DNA from: an uncultured Bacilli bacterium
GTDB lineage: Bacteria > Bacillota_I > Bacilli_A > RF39 > UBA660
DNA length: 21,218 nt
Direction: 5' to 3'
NCBI GenBank assembly: GCA_948497845.1
Contig: CAOOMX010000024.1
Span: 1-21,218 of the forward strand
Below the pieces are notes generated by a model that was given only the letters and a program-made list of their open reading frames with translations, was not told the origin of the DNA and searched no databases. This document shows, in pieces, positions 1 through 7,388 of the stretch. Both the position numbers and the translations under genes were made by a program. Every line of letters begins with the position of its first letter. Position 1 is the first letter of the stretch.

Positions 1-27
1 TAACCCTAAACGATTATAATGGTTTTG

Positions 28-90
28 TGTTGTCAAGGATCTAGACGTGCTCACTACGTTCGTCCTTGACAACATTTTATTATTTTTTTT
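28..90 (+). terminator. Rho-independent terminator of an off-window upstream gene
   Basis: A perfect 12-bp inverted repeat (28-39 with 63-74; arm TGTTGTCAAGGA) encloses a loop holding a further small stem (ACGT at 45-48 with ACGT at 56-59). A T-rich tract follows on the plus strand from about 75 to 90. The opposite strand has no T-run after the hairpin, so it should act on plus-strand transcription entering from the left. The hairpin is clearly more GC-rich than its surroundings and unusually large for a terminator in this window, so it could also be a dispersed palindromic repeat that serves as a terminator. Confidence 0.65.
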
Positions 91-175
91 GTTGTAAAAC
101 TTAATTTCATTTTTAAAGTTTTTAATGAAATTTACTTTTTCATTTGAATTCTGCTTTCTTATTGTGCATTTACTA

Positions 176-204
176 TTGCTATGTATAAATTTGTGTGATA
201 GAAT
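176..204 (+). promoter_or_regulatory. Probable sigma-A promoter of the lipoprotein gene
   Basis: TTGCTA at 176-181 (4 of 6 matches to TTGACA) and TAGAAT at 199-204 (5 of 6 matches to TATAAT) are 17 bases apart. Transcription would start near 211, leaving a leader of about 22 bases that contains the AAAAGGAG ribosome site at 217-224, 8 bases before the ATG. A second TATAAA-like box at 184-189 is possible but has a poorer -35. Confidence 0.45.
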
Positions 205-232
205 ACTTCTTGATTGAAAAGGAGTTGTTTTT

Positions 233-1357
233 ATGAATTTAAAAGAAATTAAAAAAATATTATTTACCAAAATTGTTCCTATTTGGGGAGCTTTTATGAC
301 GCTTATTTCTGTATCTGGATGTAATAATTCAAGTATAGAGCAAGAAAATGAAAATTTGCAAAGCCAAATTGAAATGTTGGAAAAGGAGAACTTAGCATTA
401 GATGAAGCCTTAAAAAATACTGCATCAGTGGTTGATAAATTAACTCAAGAAGCAGTAGAACTTCAAGAGCGATTAGAACAATTAGAAGAAGAAAATGAAC
501 AATTGCAAACAGCTGTAGATAGAATGAAAACGCCAAATCCAGTGGATAATAATCTGGATTTGAAATATTCAATTTCTTTATTCTTTAATGGGGGAAAATT
601 AGAAGTTGATAGTATTAGTGAAGCTTTTCAGTTTAAAACTGAGGCAAAAGATATGCATTATTCTGCAGGATATTTTGTAGGATATTCTTATTTTCCAGAT
701 CTTTTTGGATATACTGATATGAATGTGGATGGTTCTTATAAAATAATTACTAAAGATGGTGTAAAGTTCTTAGTCGATGCAAATGATTACACTAAAGTTT
801 ATTTATCTGGGTTTGATAAACTAGAGAGTCCATTTTATTTGAAATATCATGATCCTGCTAATGGTGGCTTAGGTTCATCAGGTAAGTATCCTGGTTACGT
901 TTTGCCTTATTATGATGCATTAGGCCGCCTTTATTTAGCAGATTTGAATACTTTTGAGATACTTTTATATGCAGTTGATCCTATTGATCTTTCAGATTGC
1001 CAGTATAATTCTTATTCTGAAAATTATGCTTCAAGAAGTTCACTTAGAAATTGGTTTGAGCGTAAAGTTATGCATTTTCCAGCTTATGATGCCGGTCATA
1101 ATGGTAATGATAAGGCAGGAGAATATTCAGGAATGGCCTTTATTTTTTATAAAAATGGTGTTCCTTATTGTGTTGATGCAAATGATTTTTCTAAAGTTTT
1201 AGCTGTTCAATTTGATAAAATAACTTCTACTACAGATACAATTGAAATTAGTTATGCAGATGGCCGTAAAGACTGTTATGATGCGGATGCCTTTTCTCCA
1301 AAAACATCAAATGATTTAACTGCGAATCCAAGTGCTACAAGAGCTCGATTAAAGTAA
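233..1357 (+). CDS. Coiled-coil lipoprotein with repeated DAND motifs
   Basis: Predicted membrane-anchored surface lipoprotein of unknown function, 374 aa. The N-terminus is a type II signal peptide: basic start, hydrophobic stretch (about 14-27) and the lipobox V-S-G-C with the lipid-modified cysteine at C30. Residues 34-98 are a long Glu/Gln/Leu heptad-rich coiled coil, which could place the C-terminal part at a distance or mediate multimerisation. The C-terminal part (about 110-360) holds at least four degenerate copies of a short unit of the type G-x-x-Y/F-x-x-D-A-N-D-F/Y-x-K-V, near residues 174, 228, 306 and 342; a fifth copy near 117 is less clear. The units near 174 and 306 are also nearly identical at DNA level (about 774-801 and 1173-1200). 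The start is fixed by AAAAGGAG 8 bases upstream. It is the only plus-strand gene here, convergent with the HerA operon. No family was recognised; the lipoprotein call is strong, the function unknown. Confidence 0.85.
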   Translation: MNLKEIKKILFTKIVPIWGAFMTLISVSGCNNSSIEQENENLQSQIEMLEKENLALDEALKNTASVVDKLTQEAVELQERLEQLEEENEQLQTAVDRMKTPNPVDNNLDLKYSISLFFNGGKLEVDSISEAFQFKTEAKDMHYSAGYFVGYSYFPDLFGYTDMNVDGSYKIITKDGVKFLVDANDYTKVYLSGFDKLESPFYLKYHDPANGGLGSSGKYPGYVLPYYDALGRLYLADLNTFEILLYAVDPIDLSDCQYNSYSENYASRSSLRNWFERKVMHFPAYDAGHNGNDKAGEYSGMAFIFYKNGVPYCVDANDFSKVLAVQFDKITSTTDTIEISYADGRKDCYDADAFSPKTSNDLTANPSATRARLK

Positions 1358-1379
1358 AGATAATTCTTTGCTTTTTTTG
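1354..1379 (+). terminator. Terminator of the lipoprotein gene, overlapping its stop codon
   Basis: GTAAAGA (1354-1360) pairs with TCTTTGC (1365-1371; one G-U pair), followed by seven T. The stop codon at 1355-1357 lies inside the left arm. Confidence 0.5.
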
Positions 1380-1390
1380 TTGACTTTAAA

Positions 1391-1417
1391 CATATAAAAA
1401 AGCCTTTTATAGGCTTT
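1391..1417 (-). terminator. Terminator of the HerA operon
   Basis: AAAGCCT (1399-1405) and AGGCTTT (1411-1417) form a perfect 7-bp stem with a 5-base loop. Read on the minus strand, the stem is followed by a run of T (1391-1398). The stop codon of the HerA-like gene (1407-1409) lies in the loop. The plus-strand T-run is weaker (CTTTCTT), so any action on the lipoprotein transcript would be partial. Confidence 0.7.
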
Positions 1418-3239
1418 CTTGTGGCATATTTGTCATAGGTACTGTATTGGTACTAGTAACTGGCATTTCGTTTGTTGTTGGTGTTGCTGTATTCGTTTTC
1501 CAACATGCAGATACATCACAGTTTGAACTAAATGGAAGTGGATTGGGTAAATCTAACTTTATAATCATTGGAATTTTAAATGCTCCACCAAAGCAAACAC
1601 ATGTACCTGGTTGTAAAACCTTTTGCTTATCTAAAATATCTGCTGATATATTTGGTAACATTTCACTAATATATTTAATATCTAATGGGTGGGTCATTTT
1701 AAAAATTAGGAAATTGTTACATTGAGCGATAACCGTGTCTGATATTTCTACAGGTCTTTGACTAATTATGTCTAATAACACTCCATACTTACGTCCTTCT
1801 TTAGCTATACGGTCAAATATATTATATCCGATTAAGAAAGTATCATTGTCTTTTTGAATGTATCTATGTGCTTCTTCTAAGAATAAATGGAATGGGATTG
1901 ATGCCCTTTTAGTACTTGATTTAGCAAAGTTAAATATTAATCTTGAGAATATTTTTACGATAACTTTAGCATATATATCATCTACATCTTCTAAATTAAT
2001 ATTTATTATTTGAGCTTTTTTATTTCCTATGGCTACTAATGATGATATGTAGTCTTTAACACTCATATAGTTTTTGCTGAAATAATTGTTTAAATTGCTA
2101 TTAATAATAGCATTCAATCTTACTTTTAATATGGTGGCATCATCATGCAAATTTTGATTATGTTGGAATCCTTGTGAAATTAAAGTAAACTCTAATGCTT
2201 TAGAAAAATCCCATAATGAGTAACTTGTCTCTTCCGGCTCTTTAATACTGTCTAAATTATCATCTATCATTTTTAAAATATAATTGGTAATTAGTACAGA
2301 TTCTCCAAAATAACCATTAGAATCTATTTCAAAGCATTCACTAAATGTTCTTGTATACCCTAGCCCTGGTATAACAGAATCAAAATTGAATTCTTTGGTA
2401 TTACATACTTCTATAATAGTAAATATCTCATTTTTTTTATTGGCTACTGTTTCACTAGAAAATAGTACTGCTAATAAAGCTTTAGCTATTAAGTGATTTT
2501 TGTATCTTGTTGTTTCTTCACTCTCTACAGAAAAAATCTTGGCTAATTTAATGGTATGCTCAATAATTGGTAATTGTGCATGGTTGCTAGCTTGTAATAA
2601 TAATGCAAAATCATCAAGTGTTAATAGATTTACGGGTATTAAAAGAGGTACATCACTTGTATCCGATGGATTAGTAGTAATAAATTTGTAGTTGTAACTA
2701 GGATGTATTTGATTTAATGAACCAAAAGCATTTTTATATTCTCCATATGCATCAAATATAAAAAGATTCGCGTTATATTGAACTGCATGTTCATTATTAA
2801 ATATGTTTTGTACTATTCTTGCTACTCCACATGATTTTCCTGAACCAGAATTTCCAAAAATAGCTAAGTGATTAGAGAATAAACTATTTACATTAGGACA
2901 TAATTTAAACCCTTTGTATATAGCGCTTTCTCCTAAAATAAATGTTGTTGGACCATATGATCCCATTAATTCTGTTAATTCTTCACTATTGATAATTCTT
3001 ATTTTTGATGTAAGCATAGGCTTTCTTAAAACCCCATTGATATATTTGCCGTTAATGTACTCTCCTAAGAAGCGAATTTTTATAATGTCTTTATTAAGTT
3101 CATTTACTTCTCCTAAAATACGTTGTTGCCCTTCTTCAAATATGACATGCATATTCATTAAATCTGAAGCACTTGCTTCTTGTTGCGCATTTTCAACATG
3201 AGCTATGCTATCTCCAATATAAACTATTTTTCCAAACAT
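1407..3239 (-). CDS. HerA-like (DUF87) hexameric ATPase/translocase
   Basis: Cytosolic P-loop ATPase of the HerA/FtsK superfamily, about 610 aa. The N-terminal ~95 residues (KIVYIGDS..., FLGEYINGKYINGVLRKP) look like the HAS-barrel that precedes this ATPase class. Walker A is GNSGSGKS near residue 130, Walker B is FLEEAHRYI near 450, and the downstream ISQRPVE stretch fits the conserved sensor region. The last ~30 residues are a Thr/Pro/Met-rich tail. The ATG at 3239 is chosen over an in-frame GTG at 3248 because AAAGAGG (3248-3254) sits 8 bases before the ATG but overlaps the GTG. It is the last gene of a three-gene operon, starting 13 bases after the stop of the 163-aa membrane protein. HerA proteins usually pump DNA with a NurA nuclease; no NurA, SIR2 or other known partner is visible. 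The two membrane-protein neighbours suggest a different role, perhaps at the membrane (inference). Confidence 0.85.
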   Translation of the reverse strand: MFGKIVYIGDSIAHVENAQQEASASDLMNMHVIFEEGQQRILGEVNELNKDIIKIRFLGEYINGKYINGVLRKPMLTSKIRIINSEELTELMGSYGPTTFILGESAIYKGFKLCPNVNSLFSNHLAIFGNSGSGKSCGVARIVQNIFNNEHAVQYNANLFIFDAYGEYKNAFGSLNQIHPSYNYKFITTNPSDTSDVPLLIPVNLLTLDDFALLLQASNHAQLPIIEHTIKLAKIFSVESEETTRYKNHLIAKALLAVLFSSETVANKKNEIFTIIEVCNTKEFNFDSVIPGLGYTRTFSECFEIDSNGYFGESVLITNYILKMIDDNLDSIKEPEETSYSLWDFSKALEFTLISQGFQHNQNLHDDATILKVRLNAIINSNLNNYFSKNYMSVKDYISSLVAIGNKKAQIININLEDVDDIYAKVIVKIFSRLIFNFAKSSTKRASIPFHLFLEEAHRYIQKDNDTFLIGYNIFDRIAKEGRKYGVLLDIISQRPVEISDTVIAQCNNFLIFKMTHPLDIKYISEMLPNISADILDKQKVLQPGTCVCFGGAFKIPMIIKLDLPNPLPFSSNCDVSACWKTNTATPTTNEMPVTSTNTVPMTNMPQESL

Positions 3240-3247
3240 CTTTTTCA

Positions 3248-3254
3248 CCTCTTT
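3248..3254 (-). promoter_or_regulatory. Ribosome site deciding the HerA-like start
   Basis: AAAGAGG on the minus strand ends 8 bases before the ATG at 3239 and overlaps the in-frame GTG at 3248, so initiation at the ATG is favoured. It also overlaps the stop codon of the preceding gene, so translation is likely coupled. Confidence 0.7.
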
Positions 3255-3744
3255 ATTTATTTTTATAACTAAATGTTCTGTTTGCTAATGAATAATTATG
3301 AATTCTATCTTTATCTATTGCTATGAAATATAAAAGCATTTGTGTATTATCTTTTATTTCATGTGATACTTGATAATGAAGCACTACTCCACCATCTAAT
3401 ACTTCTACTTCTATATCTATGACTTCTAAATCTTTATCGTAAGGGATGTAATCGATAATATAGTCTCTTTTTTCAAAATCTGCTTCTTTTAATATTTCGT
3501 TTTTAGATAAATCTAATCCATTTTCATTGATAACGCTTTTGTATTCATCGTAAGAAGTTAGCATTTTTGACATGTAGTTGGCATTCTTATTAATATCAAC
3601 GACAATCCCATTAGCTATTATTTTTTGATTAAACTTTCTACTGGCAAAATACCAACCAGCAAAACCCGCGATTAAAATCACCAAAATTGTAGCAATAACC
3701 GTTATTAATTTGTTTGTTTTTCTATTTTCTTCGTTTCTTTCCAT
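3253..3744 (-). CDS. Small single-pass membrane protein, unknown function
   Basis: 163 aa, family not recognised. The first 12 residues are charged and polar, followed by one hydrophobic segment (about 13-34, ending in FAGWYFASRK). The rest, about 125 residues, probably lies outside the membrane and looks like a small alpha/beta domain: a helix-prone region around YDEYKSVINENGLDLSKNEIL, then strand-rich sequence (LEVIDIEVEVLDGGVVLHYQV). There are no cysteines and no recognisable catalytic motif. The start ATG has GGAGA 9 bases upstream and lies inside the previous gene, overlapping its end by 40 bases, so translation is likely coupled. Its stop abuts the ribosome site of the HerA-like gene. 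The tight arrangement suggests the three products act together, but no function can be assigned. Confidence 0.8.
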   Translation of the reverse strand: MERNEENRKTNKLITVIATILVILIAGFAGWYFASRKFNQKIIANGIVVDINKNANYMSKMLTSYDEYKSVINENGLDLSKNEILKEADFEKRDYIIDYIPYDKDLEVIDIEVEVLDGGVVLHYQVSHEIKDNTQMLLYFIAIDKDRIHNYSLANRTFSYKNK

Positions 3745-4487
3745 GTGTATTCATCTCCATTTTTCGCAAAAGTACTTTGATACTCATTACTATATTCACT
3801 ATATTTATTTAAATAATCATTTATTGGTTTATTACTTCTTGAAATATCACTGCTTGTAAATGAAGCTATCTGCTTTTCATAACTTTCATTTGTGTAGACT
3901 TTATAGTATATTAGATTTTCCTTTTTCTCTGTGGTATAAAAAAGAACATCTTCTGTTAAAGTGTATATATCGCTATTAATATTTACTTTTTTTATATTTC
4001 TTCTAGTTTGATATAATATACCATTTCTATTTTGTTTTTCACAATTATATTCATTTGAATCTTTGTTGAATTCACAAATATCTATATTATTTATATTAAA
4101 TGATCTATTGATTAAAAAGATTGTGTCACCATAAAATTTGTTAATATTGCGTAATAACTCGGTTGTATTATAAGTTGTTTTACTGCCGCTGTTTTTATAT
4201 GCTAAAGTAAGTAGTAAATCATTATCTATTTCTTTTATGGTTGTTGTAGCTTTTTGATAGGCTGTTTTATATTTTAAATCAGCTGTTTCTAAATATGGTA
4301 TTATATTATGTAACTTTTTAGATAAATAATCATCTCCACCTTCAAATTGCAAATTGGTATTAACATCAATTTTAGGATCTCTGTCAAAAACACCTGAATA
4401 TAAAACAATACATACGGTAAATAACATAGTCATTATAGCTAATACTAAGATAACATCTGCTTTTTTTTGCTCTATGTTCTCTGACAT
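3705..4487 (-). CDS. Single-pass membrane protein, unknown function
   Basis: 260 aa, first gene of the HerA operon; family not recognised. A short hydrophilic N-terminus (MSENIEQKKAD) is followed by one hydrophobic segment (about 12-31). The remaining ~230 residues are polar and very rich in Asn, Tyr, Lys and Thr, and are probably extracytoplasmic. Two cysteines (ICEFNKDSNEYNCEK) are 11 residues apart and could form a disulfide outside the cell. The middle region (YLETADLKYKTAYQKATTTIKEIDNDLLLTL) is helix-prone. AAAGAGG (4496-4502) ends 8 bases before the ATG, and an extended -10 promoter lies just upstream. It overlaps the next gene by 40 bases. Its topology matches that of the 163-aa neighbour, so the two could form a membrane complex that recruits the ATPase (inference). 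Confidence 0.8.
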   Translation of the reverse strand: MSENIEQKKADVILVLAIMTMLFTVCIVLYSGVFDRDPKIDVNTNLQFEGGDDYLSKKLHNIIPYLETADLKYKTAYQKATTTIKEIDNDLLLTLAYKNSGSKTTYNTTELLRNINKFYGDTIFLINRSFNINNIDICEFNKDSNEYNCEKQNRNGILYQTRRNIKKVNINSDIYTLTEDVLFYTTEKKENLIYYKVYTNESYEKQIASFTSSDISRSNKPINDYLNKYSEYSNEYQSTFAKNGDEYTWKETKKIEKQTN

Positions 4488-4516
4488 TTTAATAACCTCT
4501 TTTCTATCTTAAATTA

Positions 4517-4525
4517 AGTATAACA
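4517..4525 (-). promoter_or_regulatory. Extended -10 promoter of the HerA operon
   Basis: On the minus strand TGTTATACT is an extended -10 (TGnTATACT). No good -35 is present, as is common for extended -10 promoters. Transcription would start near 4510, leaving a leader of just over 20 bases with the AAAGAGG ribosome site. Confidence 0.5.
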
Positions 4526-4529
4526 TAAC

Positions 4530-4555
4530 AAAAAGAAAAGGAAAATACTTTTCCT
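4530..4555 (-). terminator. Terminator of the sortase-anchored protein gene
   Basis: AGGAAAA (4539-4545) and TTTTCCT (4549-4555) form a 7-bp stem with a 3-base loop. On the minus strand the stem runs into TTTCTTTTTG. It separates the wall-protein gene from the HerA operon promoter. Confidence 0.65.
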
Positions 4556-4570
4556 AGAAATTCGTGGAAT

Positions 4571-5908
4571 CTAATCCATAAATGGGCTTTTCTTTTTGCC
4601 TATATAGATTAAACTAATTCCTGCTATTGCTAAAATGGTTAAACTAATAATAGGCATAATAGCTCCAGTTTTAGGATTATCTGGTTTTTTGCTTAGACAT
4701 AATTCCTCATATTTTCCTTTTGAAATTTCTTTTCCATCTGGTCCATAATAGGTATCGTTCATAATTATGCATGTTTTTTTAGCAAAACACTCATCTTCAT
4801 ATTTTTCTTTTGTAGTTACCTTTCCATCTTTTCCATAAACTGTTCCATCTTCTAAAATAGTACAGTAGTTGTTTTTACATTCTTTTTGGAAGTTAATCTC
4901 TGTGGTAATCTTGCCATCGGGACCATAGAATGTTCCTTTTGGTTCTTCTTTGCATATTTTGGGAACACAATCAAGTTCATATTGTTCTTTTATAACTATA
5001 TTTCCTTCTTTTCCAAAATAGGTACCATCACTTAGAACTTTACATATATTTTCTAAACACTCTTTTTGGTAGGTTAATTCATCCGTTATTTTTCCATTTT
5101 TATCATAGTATTTATTATCGTTTATTTCACAGTAATGCTTTTCATTACACTCTAAGTCATATTGATCTTGAGTGACTACAGTACCATTTTTGCCATAAAT
5201 CGTTCCATCAGATAATATTTTACAAACATTTTTTAGACATTCTTTCTGATAATTTAATTCATTGGTTACATTTCCTTTTTTATCAAAATATGTTCCATCT
5301 ATGACTTCACAATAATGCGGATTACACTCTTTATCATAAGTTGTAGCATCTACCCTATTTCCTGTAATTCCAAAGTGTATATCATCTATAATTTCGCAAG
5401 TATGCTTATTACATTCTAGGTCATAGGTTTTAGCATCAGTAATTTCCCCTTTTTTATCATAATATACGCCTTCAAAAATACGACAAATTCTTTTTTCTTC
5501 ATAAATACGGTTAATTTTTGCATAAAAGGAACAATTTTCTTTTACTTCTATTTTATATAATTTTATAGTAGCAATTTTATATGTACCTTCTGGAAAAGAA
5601 GTTTTAGTAGAAGTTATACCATATATATTGTTATTTATTATGCTGTTATACCATCCATCTTCGTAAGTTATAGAATCTATTATCATATTATTCAATATAA
5701 ATTCAACATCTAGGCTATTATTTGTGGATGTTCCGTTACTAACTTTCAAGGACAAACCACACGTTTTTGATACTTTAGTTGGAGACTCTACTATATCATT
5801 ACCGCAGTCTAGCTTTGTTTCATAGGTTACTGCTTGGACATTTCTCCCTATGAAAAGTGCAATAAATATTGTTCCAATTAAATTAAATATTTTATTTTTT
5901 CTACTCAT
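4571..5908 (-). CDS. Sortase-anchored surface protein with nine Cys-paired repeats
   Basis: 445 aa secreted, wall-linked protein. The N-terminus has a signal peptide (basic MSRKNK, hydrophobic IGTIFIALFIG, probable cleavage after NVQA). The C-terminus has a full sorting signal: NPKTG at 411-415, a hydrophobic helix (ISLTILAIAGISLIYIG) and a basic tail KKK. Residues about 30-140 form a strand-rich domain that may be cohesin- or immunoglobulin-like (uncertain). Residues 142-404 are nine tandem units of about 29 residues of the form C-x(7-8)-Y/F-Y/F/G-x-x-x-G-x(7)-Y/F-x-x-E/D-C. Each unit has two cysteines, suggesting a chain of small disulfide- or metal-stabilised modules. No sortase gene is in the window. 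AGGTGAG (5914-5920) precedes the ATG by 5 bases. It is a single-gene unit with its own terminator. The anchoring call is firm; ligand and role are unknown. Confidence 0.88.
   Translation of the reverse strand: MSRKNKIFNLIGTIFIALFIGRNVQAVTYETKLDCGNDIVESPTKVSKTCGLSLKVSNGTSTNNSLDVEFILNNMIIDSITYEDGWYNSIINNNIYGITSTKTSFPEGTYKIATIKLYKIEVKENCSFYAKINRIYEEKRICRIFEGVYYDKKGEITDAKTYDLECNKHTCEIIDDIHFGITGNRVDATTYDKECNPHYCEVIDGTYFDKKGNVTNELNYQKECLKNVCKILSDGTIYGKNGTVVTQDQYDLECNEKHYCEINDNKYYDKNGKITDELTYQKECLENICKVLSDGTYFGKEGNIVIKEQYELDCVPKICKEEPKGTFYGPDGKITTEINFQKECKNNYCTILEDGTVYGKDGKVTTKEKYEDECFAKKTCIIMNDTYYGPDGKEISKGKYEELCLSKKPDNPKTGAIMPIISLTILAIAGISLIYIGKKKSPFMD
4697..5485 (-). repeat. Nine tandem ~87-bp coding repeats
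   Basis: Nine imperfect in-frame units of about 87-93 bases each encode a C...Y-Y-G/D-x-x-G...Y-x-x-E-C module of the surface protein. The units have diverged at DNA level but keep both cysteines, the central glycine and the aromatic residues. Units 3 and 5 share an almost identical Y-Q-K-E-C-L ending, and units 4 and 6 share similar K-x-L-S-D-G-T openings. An alternating two-type pattern within the array is therefore likely and points to duplication of unit pairs. Confidence 0.85.
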
Positions 5909-5920
5909 CTTATCTCACCT

Positions 5921-5940
5921 ATTATAACAATTATAACGCA
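5921..5940 (-). promoter_or_regulatory. Probable promoter of the sortase-anchored protein gene
   Basis: Two TATAAT boxes occur on the minus strand: one at 5930-5935, well placed relative to the AGGTGAG ribosome site (5914-5920), and a TGTTATAAT extended -10 at 5921-5929 that lies too close to the ribosome site to give a normal leader. The upstream -35 is weak in both cases. Confidence 0.4.
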
Positions 5941-5957
5941 AATGATTTCTATAATCT

Positions 5958-6003
5958 ATATTAAATTATAAAAAAGAAAAATTATGCATCTAATTTTTCT
6001 TTT
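5958..6003 (-). terminator. AT-only hairpin at the end of the tRNA-charging operon
   Basis: A 13-bp perfect inverted repeat (5972-5984 with 5991-6003) with a 6-base loop is followed on the minus strand by a T-rich stretch. The gatB stop codon (5982-5984) lies in one arm. With one G-C pair the hairpin is weak, so termination efficiency is uncertain. Confidence 0.45.
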
Positions 6004-7388
6004 AAAATTTGTTTGGTAAGTACTGGATTTGCTTTGCCTTTTGTTTCTTTCATAACTTGGCCGACAAAGTAATCAAAAAGATTTGTGCGTCCATTTCTAT
6101 AAGCTTCAATTTGAGCTTGATTCTTTTCTAAAATGTCAGTAATCAAATTTTTTAATTCTTCTTCATCATTTATTTGTGCGTTTTCTTGATTGATATAGTT
6201 TTTAGGTTCTTTTTCCTCTTTTATAGCTTGAGCAAATATGTCTTTTGCTTGTTTGCTTGAAATAGTTCCTTTTTCTATTTCTGCTGTTATTTGATATAGA
6301 TATGCAGGTTTTAAGTAAAAGTCCCTTATATCAATGTCTTCTGCTTTCAAATAAGCTAATATTTGTACAGTTAACCAATTGGCTGCTGTTTTCGCATTCA
6401 TTCCTAACTTAATACATTCTTCAAAGTAATCTGCTGTTTTTTTATCTTTAATGATAATATTTGAATCATATTCACTTAATTGATATTCTTTCATGTATTT
6501 TTGCTTTCTTTCGTTTGGCAAAGTTGGTATGGATGCTCTTATTTCTTCTAGCCATTTTGCATCAATTTTAAATTTAGGAATATTAGGCTCAACAAAATAT
6601 TTATAATCAATGGCATCTGCTTTATTTCGCATTCTTATTGTTGTTCCTGTATTTTCATCAAATCTTCTTGTTTCTTGAATTACTTCGTCATATTTTCCAG
6701 CATCTTTTAATTCCGTTTGTCTTTTAATCTCATAATTAATTGTTTCGTAAATATTTGTATAATCGACACCTTTCATTTCTACTTTGGTACCCAGTTCTGT
6801 TGCTCCTTCATCCATAATCGAAACGTTTACGTCACATCTGATTTGCCCTTTTTGTGTATCAGCATCACTGATATCACAGTATTGATAGATTTTACGGATG
6901 TTTTCTATAGAATGTAGGCATGGCTCAGTAACTAACTCCAGCAATGGTACTCCTGCACGGTTATAGTCGATTAAAGATGCATCTGAGTAATGGTCTAAAC
7001 TTGCTGTATCATCTTCTAGGTGAATATCATGAATTAATACTTCTTTTTCATAGCCATTTACATCAATTTTAATGTGTCCGTCTACTCCAATAGGGGCATG
7101 CATTTGCGTTATTTGATATCCTCTTGGCATATCAGGATAATAATAATTTTTTCTATCAAAGTATAGGTATTCTGGTTGTTTACAATTTAGTACCATTGAC
7201 ATAAGTAAGGCTTTTCTTACACATTCTTTATTTATTATAGGAAGTGTTCCTGGAAAAGCTAAATCGACAGGGCTTACATTTGAATTGGGAGTGTCACTAT
7301 ATCCATTTTCTGCTTTTGAAAATACTTTAGCATTACTTTTCATCTCACAGTGCATTTCTAAACCAATTACTGCTTTATATTTACTCAT
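5982..7388 (-). CDS. gatB: Asp/Glu-tRNA amidotransferase subunit B
   Basis: 468 aa, close to the usual ~475. GatB binds the misacylated tRNA and phosphorylates its Glu (or Asp), so that ammonia delivered from GatA converts it to Gln (or Asn). The family signature is intact in LIDYNRAGVPLLELV. The N-terminus (VIGLEMHCEMKSNAKVFS), YYPDMPRGYQITQ and the helical tail/YqeY-like C-terminus (about 320-468, GRTNLFDYFVGQVMKETKGKANP) are typical. AGGAGG (7397-7402) lies 8 bases before the ATG and inside the gatA coding end. The start overlaps the gatA stop by 8 bases (ATGAGTAA), so translation is coupled. It is the last gene of the hisS-to-gatB operon. As asnS is in the same operon, the complex probably serves mainly Gln-tRNA(Gln) (inference). 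Confidence 0.97.
   Translation of the reverse strand: MSKYKAVIGLEMHCEMKSNAKVFSKAENGYSDTPNSNVSPVDLAFPGTLPIINKECVRKALLMSMVLNCKQPEYLYFDRKNYYYPDMPRGYQITQMHAPIGVDGHIKIDVNGYEKEVLIHDIHLEDDTASLDHYSDASLIDYNRAGVPLLELVTEPCLHSIENIRKIYQYCDISDADTQKGQIRCDVNVSIMDEGATELGTKVEMKGVDYTNIYETINYEIKRQTELKDAGKYDEVIQETRRFDENTGTTIRMRNKADAIDYKYFVEPNIPKFKIDAKWLEEIRASIPTLPNERKQKYMKEYQLSEYDSNIIIKDKKTADYFEECIKLGMNAKTAANWLTVQILAYLKAEDIDIRDFYLKPAYLYQITAEIEKGTISSKQAKDIFAQAIKEEKEPKNYINQENAQINDEEELKNLITDILEKNQAQIEAYRNGRTNLFDYFVGQVMKETKGKANPVLTKQILKEKLDA

Noticed and set aside
303..572. Minus-strand open frame opposite the lipoprotein coiled coil
   Set aside because: It is the shadow of the Glu/Gln/Leu-rich coiled coil, with Leu/Phe-rich low-complexity sequence and no ribosome site.
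4697..5485. Regular repeats suggestive of a CRISPR array
   Set aside because: The repeats are in-frame, about 87 bases without constant direct repeats or unique spacers, and encode a periodic protein domain.
5921..5929. TGTTATAAT as the main promoter of the sortase-anchored protein gene
   Set aside because: Its transcript would begin inside or after the ribosome site; the TATAAT at 5930-5935 fits better.
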